From positions 1 to 5,111 of the forward strand of contig DATDME010000063.1 in NCBI GenBank assembly GCA_036518915.1: 5,111 bases of DNA, in the 5' to 3' direction. Position 1 is the stretch's first letter. Every line of letters starts with the position of its first letter. This document shows, piece by piece, positions 1-5,111 of this stretch. This DNA is from GCA-016699105 sp036518915 (lineage in GTDB: Bacteria > Patescibacteriota > Saccharimonadia > UBA4664). Made by a program: the position numbers and the translations under genes. The notes under the pieces were generated by a model. The model did not search any database and was not told the DNA's origin. It saw nothing but the letters and a program-made list of their open reading frames with translations.

Positions 1-1
1 G

Positions 2-586
2 GTAAAGGCTTACGAGTACGACGATGGGCGGTTTGTGGTGCTTGATGAGGATGATTTTAAAGCGGCGCAGGGTGAAAAATCGGCCACCATTGATATCGCC
101 GAATTTACCGATGAGGACCAAATTGACGTGCGCTATCTGGAGCGGCCCTATTATATGGAGCCGGCCAAGGGTGGCGAAAAGGCGTATGCGCTGCTGCGGG
201 AGGCGCTGCGGGAGTCGGGTAAGATTGGCGTGGCCCGGTTTGTGCTACGGGCGCGGCAGCATTTGGCAGCCATTAAGCCAGTGGGTGGCGTGCTGGTGCT
301 CAACCAGATGCGCTTTCCGGCCGATTTAAAAGCCCCGGGTGGCTTGAAACTGCCGGCCCGCGGCCTGGCTAAGCCCGAGGAACTGGACATGGCACACAAA
401 CTAATTGACCAGCTCACCAAGCCGTTTATCGCGGAAGACTTCCACGATACGTATACCGAGGAACTTGAAGTGCGGATTGAAGCCAAGGTAAAGCACGAGC
501 CGCTGCCCGAAAAGGCCAAGCCGGCTGCCCCGGTGAAAGATTTGATGGCAGCTTTGAAGGCCAGCCTGGAGAGCACCAAGAAGTAA
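2..586 (+). CDS. ku: Ku protein, C-terminal part (5' end outside window)
   Basis: Prokaryotic Ku (PF02735 family) forms a homodimeric ring that threads onto double-strand DNA ends and recruits LigD for non-homologous end joining in the cytoplasm. The visible 194 codons are open from base 2, so the true start lies upstream; a full protein is usually about 260-290 aa, so roughly the first 70 residues are missing. Recognisable family segments, numbered from base 2, are VKAYEYDDGRFVVLDEDDF (1-19), the IDIAEFTDEDQID strand (30-42), YLERPYYMEP (45-54), KAYALLREAL (60-69), GVARFVLRARQHL (76-88) and the tail VKDLMAALKASLE (178-190), which is the usual C-terminal LigD-recruiting region. The protein ends soon after this motif, so it lacks the long lysine-rich extension some Ku proteins carry. 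The TAA is one base before the ligD ATG, which fits a ku-ligD operon. A GTG at 35 could be taken as a start, but the Ku homology continues upstream of it. Confidence 0.96.
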   Translation, partial: VKAYEYDDGRFVVLDEDDFKAAQGEKSATIDIAEFTDEDQIDVRYLERPYYMEPAKGGEKAYALLREALRESGKIGVARFVLRARQHLAAIKPVGGVLVLNQMRFPADLKAPGGLKLPARGLAKPEELDMAHKLIDQLTKPFIAEDFHDTYTEELEVRIEAKVKHEPLPEKAKPAAPVKDLMAALKASLESTKK

Positions 587-587
587 G

Positions 588-3089
588 ATGGCGCTCGAGG
601 AATACCAGGCTAAGCGCACGTTTGAAGTCACGCCCGAGCCGACGGGCGGGGCGGGATCGGGACCGCTGCGGTTTGTGGTGCAAAAGCATGACGCTTCACG
701 TCTGCACTATGACTTCCGCCTGGAGATGGGTGGGGTGCTGAAAAGTTGGGCGGTACCCAAGGGCCCATCGCTCAATCCGCACGACAAGCGCCTGGCCATG
801 ATGACCGAAGACCATCCCTACGACTACCGGACGTTTGAGGGGATTATTCCCAAGGGTAACTATGGGGCCGGGTCGGTGATCGTGTGGGATGAAGGTACCT
901 ATGAGCCGCTGGGCGCCACCGGCGACCGGGAATCAGATGACAAGCTCGCCCGCCAGGGGGTGCACCAGGGCCACCTGACGTTTATCTTGCACGGACATAA
1001 ATTGAACGGTGAGTTCGCGCTGGTAAAGATGCACGGCGAGCAGGCCGAAGAGAACGCTTGGCTGCTGGTGAAGGCCGAAAAGGACGAATTTGCCGGCGAG
1101 ACGGATGTGACAGCGCAAGACCGGTCCGTGGTGACGCAGCGCACGGTGGCTGAGGTGGCGGCCGGCGCCCCGGTGCAGGTGGTGGCTTTGGAGGAGCTGG
1201 CGGCGGCGCCGGCCGGGCCGATGCCCGAGGAATTTGCGCCCATGTTGGCGTCGCTCGCCGAACAGCCGTTTGACCAGGCTGACTGGCTCTACGAGATCAA
1301 GTGGGATGGTTATCGGATCTTGGCTGAGGTGGGTACGAAGGGTGTGAAGTTGCATTCGCGCGGCCAGCAGGATTACACGCGCGAGTTTGCGCCGGTGGCC
1401 GAGGAGCTGGCGGGCTTACAAATACCGGCGCTGATTGACGGCGAGGTCTGCGTGGTGGATGACGCGGGCCGGCCGAGCTTTCAAGACTTACAGCAATACC
1501 TAAAAACCGGCCGCGGCAGTTTGGTGTATTACGCCTTTGATTTGCTGCATTTCGACGGGCATGACACCAGTGCCCTGCCGCTGGTTGAGCGCAAAGCACT
1601 GCTGCGCCGCTTGCTGCCGACCGGGCCGTACGTGAAGTTTAGTGACCATGTGGTGGGCCAGGGCGCGGCGCTGCTAGCGTCGGCGCGGGGGCAGGGCTTG
1701 GAAGGCGTGATGGCCAAGCGCGCCGGCAGCGCGTATGCATTCGGGCGGCGGAGCCAGGATTGGCTGAAGTTTAAAGTGAAGCGCCGGCAAGAGGCAGTGG
1801 TGGTGGGCTGGACTGAGCCGCGGGCGGGCCGGCAGTACTTTGGGGCGCTCGTGTTGGGCATCTATGACGACGCGGGTAAGCTGGTTTACGCTGGCCATTC
1901 GGGCAGCGGGTTCCGGGATGCCGAACTGCAGGATTTGCATGCGCGATTGGAGCAATTGGCGCAGGCAACGTGCTCGATTGACCCTGAGCCAAAAACGAAC
2001 GAGCCGGCCCACTGGGTAAAACCTGAGCTGGTGGCGGAAATCGAGTTTACCGAGTGGACGGAAGACGGCTCGATGCGCCACCCAATTTTTGTGGGATTGC
2101 GGGAGGATAAAAATCCGCGCGAGGTCACGCGGGAGCGACCGGCTGAGTCCGTGGCGCCGGCGGCCGCGTCCGAGGACCCGGAGTCCGATAGTGCCGTGTT
2201 GGAGGTTAATGGCCATGAGATTCAGGTTACTCATCGGCACAAGGTGTTCTTCCCAGAAAATGGCTATACCAAGGGCCAATTACTTGATTACTATGCTGAG
2301 ATTGCGCCTACCATCCTCCCCTATTTGTGCGACCGGCCCGAATCATTGCACCGGTTTCCGGGCGGGATTCATGGCCAAAATTTCTATCATAAAGATTTGA
2401 CTGATACGGCTCCGGATTGGGCAGCTACGCAGGTGGTGCACTCTGACTCCGAGGAGCGCGATCTAACCTACATTCTGTGCCAAGATGAGGCGACGTTGTT
2501 GTACTTGGTTAATTTAGGCTGTGTGGAGCTGAACCCATGGAACTCGCGGGTGGGCCAATTGGAGCGCCCGGATTGGTGCGTGATAGATCTCGACCCAGAA
2601 GATATTGGCTTTGAGCAGGTGGTGACGGTGGCTCGCACGGTGCATGAGGTGTTGGAGGAGGCCGGCGTCCGGTCGTATCCCAAGACCTCGGGCGCGACGG
2701 GCCTGCATATTTATATTCCGATGGGCGCCCGATATTCGTACGACCAGGTGCGTGATTTTGGTCATATTGTGGGCGGACTGGTGCACGCGCGGTTGCCGGA
2801 AATTACCAGTTTGGAACGCAGCCCGAGCAAGCGGCAAAAGCGTGTGTATCTGGATTACCTGCAAAACCGCCGTGGCCAGACTTTGGCGGCGCCGTACAGT
2901 GTGCGGCCGCGGCCGGGCGCGCCGGTGTCGGCGCCGCTCGATTGGGCCGAGGTGCAGCCGGGCCTGAGGCCGGAGCACTTTACCATGATGAATATTCAGG
3001 CCCGGCTGGCCAGTGTTGGCGATTTGTGGGCGCCGGTGATTGGTGAGGGCATTGATTTGGCTAAGGCTTTGGAGGGTTTGGGTGGATGA
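588..3089 (+). CDS. ligD: Multifunctional NHEJ DNA ligase D (phosphoesterase-ligase-polymerase)
   Basis: ATP-dependent LigD processes, fills and seals Ku-bound DNA ends. At 833 aa it is close to the ~840 aa of Pseudomonas LigD and has the same domain order. The 3'-phosphoesterase domain (about 10-165) has QKHDASRLHYDFRLE with H34, H40, D42 and R44, plus H76 in TEDHPYDYR. These sit eight residues before the P. aeruginosa active-site numbers as I recall them. A poorly conserved linker (about 168-212) follows. The adenylyltransferase (about 215-405) has nucleotidyl lysine K238 in EIKWDGYR, E286 in LIDGEVCV, YYAFDLL (314-320), EGVMAKR (372-378) and motif V DWLKFKVKRR (391-400). An OB fold runs to about 517. 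After an acidic, alanine-rich linker (518-536) comes the archaeo-eukaryotic primase-type polymerase (about 537-833). It has metal ligands D667 and D669 in VIDLDP, the nucleotide-binding SGATGLHIYIP (701-711) and the third acidic residue D756 in VYLDYLQN. All three activities look intact. The ATG follows the Ku stop by one base; the nearest purine-rich stretch (GGAGAG, 568-573) is 14 bases away, so translation is probably coupled to Ku. Confidence 0.98.
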   Translation: MALEEYQAKRTFEVTPEPTGGAGSGPLRFVVQKHDASRLHYDFRLEMGGVLKSWAVPKGPSLNPHDKRLAMMTEDHPYDYRTFEGIIPKGNYGAGSVIVWDEGTYEPLGATGDRESDDKLARQGVHQGHLTFILHGHKLNGEFALVKMHGEQAEENAWLLVKAEKDEFAGETDVTAQDRSVVTQRTVAEVAAGAPVQVVALEELAAAPAGPMPEEFAPMLASLAEQPFDQADWLYEIKWDGYRILAEVGTKGVKLHSRGQQDYTREFAPVAEELAGLQIPALIDGEVCVVDDAGRPSFQDLQQYLKTGRGSLVYYAFDLLHFDGHDTSALPLVERKALLRRLLPTGPYVKFSDHVVGQGAALLASARGQGLEGVMAKRAGSAYAFGRRSQDWLKFKVKRRQEAVVVGWTEPRAGRQYFGALVLGIYDDAGKLVYAGHSGSGFRDAELQDLHARLEQLAQATCSIDPEPKTNEPAHWVKPELVAEIEFTEWTEDGSMRHPIFVGLREDKNPREVTRERPAESVAPAAASEDPESDSAVLEVNGHEIQVTHRHKVFFPENGYTKGQLLDYYAEIAPTILPYLCDRPESLHRFPGGIHGQNFYHKDLTDTAPDWAATQVVHSDSEERDLTYILCQDEATLLYLVNLGCVELNPWNSRVGQLERPDWCVIDLDPEDIGFEQVVTVARTVHEVLEEAGVRSYPKTSGATGLHIYIPMGARYSYDQVRDFGHIVGGLVHARLPEITSLERSPSKRQKRVYLDYLQNRRGQTLAAPYSVRPRPGAPVSAPLDWAEVQPGLRPEHFTMMNIQARLASVGDLWAPVIGEGIDLAKALEGLGG
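3071..3075 (+). promoter_or_regulatory. Probable ribosome binding site of the DUF72 gene
   Basis: GGAGG lies inside the last codons of ligD, ten bases before the ATG at 3086. The spacing is slightly long but usable. It supports this start, which overlaps the ligD stop as ATGA (3086-3089). Confidence 0.5.
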
Positions 3090-3826
3090 TTTGGGTTGGC
3101 ACGTCGGGCTGGAGCTATAAGGACTGGGGCAAGGGCTTTTATCCGCCGGGCCTGCCGGCGCGGGAGCAGCTCCCCTACTTGGCCGGGCATTTTTCGACGG
3201 TTGAGCTGAACGCGAGTTTTTACCGTTTGCCGGCGCGCAAAGTATTTGAACATTGGCGCGTGGTGACGCCTGAGGGTTTTGTGTTCGCGATGAAAGCGTC
3301 GCGGTTTATTACGCACATAAAACGGCTCGACGACGTGGCCGAAGCTTGGCGGTTGCTGCGGGAACGGGCGGCGGGCTTGGGCGGAAAGTTGGGCGTAGTG
3401 CTCCTGCAATTTCCGCCGAGTTTTCGGGCCGATGAGGTGGCATTGGCGCGGTTGGAGTCGTTCGCGGGCCTGGTGTCTGGCGGGGACGGGCCCGTGCGCA
3501 CAGCTTATGAATGGCGGCACAAAACCTGGTTTGAGCCGGCGGCGCTGGCCGCGCTTGAACGGCTGGGATTGTGCGTGGTGCAGGCTGACTCAGCGCGGTT
3601 TCCACATACGCCGCAGGGGTTTGTGCCCGCTCGGTTTACGTATTACCGGTTTCATGGTCCGCGCCAATTGTATGCCTCACAATATCGTGATGACGAACTT
3701 GATGCGTGGGCCAGGCAGATGCAATCTGACGCCGCGCTCGGCAAAGATATTTACGCCTACTTTGATAATGACGTTCATGGCTACGCGCTTGAGGACGCCC
3801 GGCGGTTGCGCGAGCGGTTGGCCTGA
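3086..3826 (+). CDS. DUF72 (YecE/YunF-like) TIM-barrel protein
   Basis: A 246-residue member of the DUF72 family (PF01904), predicted to be a soluble cytoplasmic TIM barrel. The family's biochemical function is not established to my knowledge. The first strand, IWVGTSGWSYKDW (2-14), starts right after Met1, so no shorter start is possible. Other family blocks follow in order: STVELNASFYRLP (37-49), GFVFAMKASRFITH (64-77), VVLLQFPPSF (104-113), AYEWRHKTWF (140-149), VVQADSA (164-170), TYYRFHGP (185-192) and IYAYFDNDVHGYA (222-234). Candidate pocket residues are E40, N42, K70, E142, R144, H145, D168, R188, H190, D227 and N228. Length and block order are normal, so it looks complete. The start overlaps the ligD stop by four bases, indicating translational coupling and a shared transcript with ku and ligD. 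By inference only, it could act in DNA end repair or nucleotide handling. The last 46 bases overlap the convergent yihY-like gene. Confidence 0.95.
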   Translation: MIWVGTSGWSYKDWGKGFYPPGLPAREQLPYLAGHFSTVELNASFYRLPARKVFEHWRVVTPEGFVFAMKASRFITHIKRLDDVAEAWRLLRERAAGLGGKLGVVLLQFPPSFRADEVALARLESFAGLVSGGDGPVRTAYEWRHKTWFEPAALAALERLGLCVVQADSARFPHTPQGFVPARFTYYRFHGPRQLYASQYRDDELDAWARQMQSDAALGKDIYAYFDNDVHGYALEDARRLRERLA

Positions 3827-4773
3827 ATGGTCTGGGGCGCCTGGTCGGTTTGGCGTTCGAGCCGGTTATTAACTTCGGCGCCAATAAGCACAATAAAGGC
3901 TGAGATATTCAACCACGTCATAAAGATGATGAGTCCAGCAAACACTCCATAGGTCCGGCTGAAGTTGGCAAAATACCGCAGGTAAACAAAGAACAGACCA
4001 GTGCCCAGGAGCCAAATCATGGCGGCGGCCGTGCCACCCCAGCTGACGATTTGCCAGCGAGGTTTGCGGCGGTTGGGGGCGTAGCGGTAAATGATGGCGA
4101 GCGCTAGGGTGATGATGACAGCAAATAGCGGCCAGCGGAGCAAGCTGAGCCAACCGCTGTTGAACAGTAACAAGATAGCCAGCGGCAGGGCGGCTACGAG
4201 CGCGCCGGCAATGAAAATTAGGCTGATCAGCCGTAGCCTGATAAAACCGCGGGTCTCAAGCACATCGTACGAGTGGTTGAGCGCGCGAATAAGATTTTGC
4301 GCGCCAGATGATGCGCCAAACAAAGCAACGGCGAGGGCCAGCAGTCCAGCCTGGAGGCTGTGCTGGGGCTGAGCGGCCAGCATCGTGAGCTGGTTCGTTA
4401 AGGCGGTGCCCAACTCCGGTGGCAGGTACTGGCCAAGGCGCTGGGCGGCTGCCAGCATTTCTGCCGGCGTCACGAAGGCGGCGTACAGGGCAGCGGCGGC
4501 GGCCAGCATGGGGAACGCGGCCAGCGTCATAAAGTAGGCGACGCCGGCCGCGAGCATGCCTAAATCCTTGTTGGAAATGGCGGCTTTGGTTTCGCGCACT
4601 GCTTGCCGCCACTGGCGGGCCGGCAGCTGGGCGGGATTTCTGACCTGGGTACGGGGGCGCCGGGCGGGCCATGTGGTATAGCCAAGCGCCGCTCCAACCA
4701 GTACGATCACGGTCGTGGCCGCTACCCCGATGAGTGTGCTGTGACGGCGCACGAGCCTGGCGAGCGGTTTCAT
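3781..4773 (-). CDS. YihY/BrkB family inner-membrane protein
   Basis: A 330-residue polytopic membrane protein of the YihY/BrkB (formerly 'ribonuclease BN') family, PF03631. The old RNase BN label was a misassignment and the transport or other role is unknown. Family blocks seen are LGMLAAGVAYFMTLAAFPML (71-90), ALNHSYDVLETRGFIRLRL (164-182), YRYAPNRRKPRWQIVSWG (229-246) and FSRTYGVFAGLIIFMTWLNI (271-290), followed by SAFIVLIGAEVNNRLE. Hydrophobic spans are near 13-35, 75-98, 140-158, 183-205, 212-229, 245-266 and 275-298. The six C-terminal spans are the family core. The first (13-35) is an addition, followed by a basic soluble stretch (36-70). The ATG at 4773 is seven bases after the stop of the small dehydrogenase-derived gene and has no clear Shine-Dalgarno sequence, which suggests coupling. 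The tail after residue 306 is polar and not conserved (it ends RNRRASSSA) and lies antisense to the end of the DUF72 gene. A later start at M73 would cut into the core, so I keep the long form. Confidence 0.93.
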   Translation of the reverse strand: MKPLARLVRRHSTLIGVAATTVIVLVGAALGYTTWPARRPRTQVRNPAQLPARQWRQAVRETKAAISNKDLGMLAAGVAYFMTLAAFPMLAAAAALYAAFVTPAEMLAAAQRLGQYLPPELGTALTNQLTMLAAQPQHSLQAGLLALAVALFGASSGAQNLIRALNHSYDVLETRGFIRLRLISLIFIAGALVAALPLAILLLFNSGWLSLLRWPLFAVIITLALAIIYRYAPNRRKPRWQIVSWGGTAAAMIWLLGTGLFFVYLRYFANFSRTYGVFAGLIIFMTWLNISAFIVLIGAEVNNRLERQTDQAPQTIQANRSRNRRASSSA

Positions 4774-4780
4774 GGCCCGG

Positions 4781-5050
4781 CTATAATGGGTTGCCGCCGG
4801 TCACGCCGATAGTTTCGCCAGTGAGATAGTTGGATTCTGGCGAGGCTAGGAAGACGTAGGCCGGCGCTACTTCGACCGGCTGACCGGGCCGGCCATAGGG
4901 GCTTTGGGAACCAAAACTCGGGATTTTGTCTGGCGGTTGGTCGCCGCTGGGTTGCAGGGGCGGCCAGATGGGTCCGGGGGCGACGCAATTGGGGTGCTGG
5001 TGGCGGGGGTCCTGGTGTGATAGATCTGACTTTGTAAGATTGGCTTTCAT
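4781..5050 (-). CDS. Internally deleted short-chain dehydrogenase (YghA/YhdF-like), 89 aa; possible pseudogene
   Basis: The 89-residue product carries only the two ends of a YghA/YhdF-type short-chain dehydrogenase/reductase, which is normally about 290 aa. Residues 21-89 match the C-terminal part of that family: NCVAPGPIW (21-29), DKIPSFGSQSPYGRPGQPVE (41-60), VAPAYVFLAS (61-70), and NYLTGETIGVTGG (74-86) before a normal-looking end. Residues 12-20 (HQDPRHQHP) resemble the extreme N-terminus of the same family, where a DP..QYP segment precedes the Rossmann fold. Everything between is absent: the TGGxxxGIG cofactor loop, the NNA motif and the Ser and YxxxK catalytic residues. It therefore cannot be a working dehydrogenase by itself. 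The reading frame is nevertheless open, has a very strong ribosome binding site, and cannot extend upstream because an in-frame TAA lies at 5077-5075. It is seven bases from the yihY-like start, as if in one operon. It may be a deletion relic still translated, a small protein with a new role, or an assembly collapse. Confidence 0.75.
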   Translation of the reverse strand: MKANLTKSDLSHQDPRHQHPNCVAPGPIWPPLQPSGDQPPDKIPSFGSQSPYGRPGQPVEVAPAYVFLASPESNYLTGETIGVTGGNPL

Positions 5051-5111
5051 CGCGCCTCCTCCTGTGTACTCGTCTTAGGCTAACCGTCTGGTTGACTGAT
5101 TGGAGCAAGCA
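5051..5111. other. Upstream region of the minus-strand gene pair; no clear promoter
   Basis: These 61 bases hold the Shine-Dalgarno sequence and presumably part of the leader or promoter of the minus-strand pair. I see no convincing -35/-10 pair, operator or terminator. The window ends before a full promoter could be judged. Confidence 0.5.
5055..5063 (-). promoter_or_regulatory. Strong Shine-Dalgarno sequence of the deleted dehydrogenase gene
   Basis: On the minus strand the sequence reads AGGAGGAGG, followed after four bases (CGCG) by the ATG at 5050. Two overlapping AGGAGG cores give spacings of seven and four bases. With the in-frame TAA at 5077-5075, it fixes the start of the 89-codon gene at 5050. 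It is clearly the best ribosome binding site in the window. Confidence 0.85.

Noticed and set aside
1674..2279. Open frame of 201 codons on the minus strand inside ligD
   Set aside because: It is antisense to well-conserved ligase motifs, its product is rich in Arg/His/Leu with no recognisable family, and it has no ribosome binding site. It is a shadow of GC-rich codon usage.
2996..3520. Open frame of 174 codons on the minus strand across the ligD/DUF72 junction
   Set aside because: It is antisense to two clearly real coupled genes and its Arg/His/Pro-rich product resembles nothing known.
588..3826. Recoding of UGA (code 25 or 4)
   Set aside because: TGA ends ligD exactly at the ATGA overlap and ends the DUF72 gene right after its last conserved block, so UGA is a normal stop here.
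3432..3872. Plus-strand open frame of 146 codons overlapping the 3' end of the DUF72 gene
   Set aside because: It is a shifted frame of the conserved DUF72 blocks; its product is Trp/Arg/Met-rich and unlike any family.
4776..4790. TATAGC-like -10 element just before the yihY-like start
   Set aside because: It consists of the last codons and stop of the upstream gene, there is no -35 hexamer at usable distance, and it would leave almost no leader.
4770..5108. Minus-strand open frame of 112 codons covering the small dehydrogenase-derived gene in another frame
   Set aside because: Its product is low in hydrophobic structure and has no homology I recognise, while the alternative frame matches the dehydrogenase family and has the strong Shine-Dalgarno sequence.
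5078..5108. Possible minus-strand promoter (TTGCTC ... TTAGCC/TAGCCT)
   Set aside because: The hexamers are poor matches and the spacing to either -10 candidate is 19-20 bases. The window edge prevents a fair test.
1..5111. CRISPR array, tRNA/rRNA genes, insertion sequences or long repeats
   Set aside because: I saw no regularly spaced repeats, tRNA-like cloverleaf, transposase motifs or terminal inverted repeats; the window is almost fully coding.

Overview
The window looks like a bacterial chromosome or a metagenomic contig of moderately high GC (roughly 60% by eye). It is densely packed, with genes overlapping or almost touching. Ku plus a three-domain LigD is a bacterial non-homologous end-joining (NHEJ) set. 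The domain order of this LigD (phosphoesterase, ligase, polymerase) is the one known from Pseudomonas. Genes end in TAA, TGA or TAG and none needs UGA recoding, so the standard bacterial code applies. I cannot assign a phylum from sequence alone.

Left half, plus strand (2-3826): a tightly coupled run of three genes. The 3' part of ku enters from outside the window. It is followed after one base by ligD (833 aa, all three catalytic domains complete), which overlaps by ATGA a DUF72/YecE-family gene. Ku binds double-strand DNA ends and recruits LigD. LigD cleans 3' ends, fills in with its primase-like polymerase and seals with its ATP-dependent ligase. The DUF72 protein has no settled biochemical role in the family. 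Its translational coupling to ligD is the best functional hint here.

Right half, minus strand (3781-5050): two genes read towards the NHEJ operon. The upstream one (5050 to 4781) has a very strong Shine-Dalgarno sequence and an in-frame stop just before its start. Its 89-residue product joins the first ~20 residues and the last ~68 residues of a YghA/YhdF-type short-chain dehydrogenase, with the whole Rossmann and catalytic core missing. Seven bases later begins a YihY/BrkB-family inner-membrane protein (330 aa) with an extra N-terminal membrane segment. Its 3' end overlaps the end of the DUF72 gene tail to tail by 46 bp, so there is no intergenic terminator between the two convergent units.

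The points most worth a second look are the in-frame core deletion of the dehydrogenase (real deletion, new small protein or assembly collapse) and the DUF72 gene as a possible third NHEJ component. No RNA gene, CRISPR array, insertion sequence or convincing promoter was seen. The only stretch without a gene is 5051-5111.
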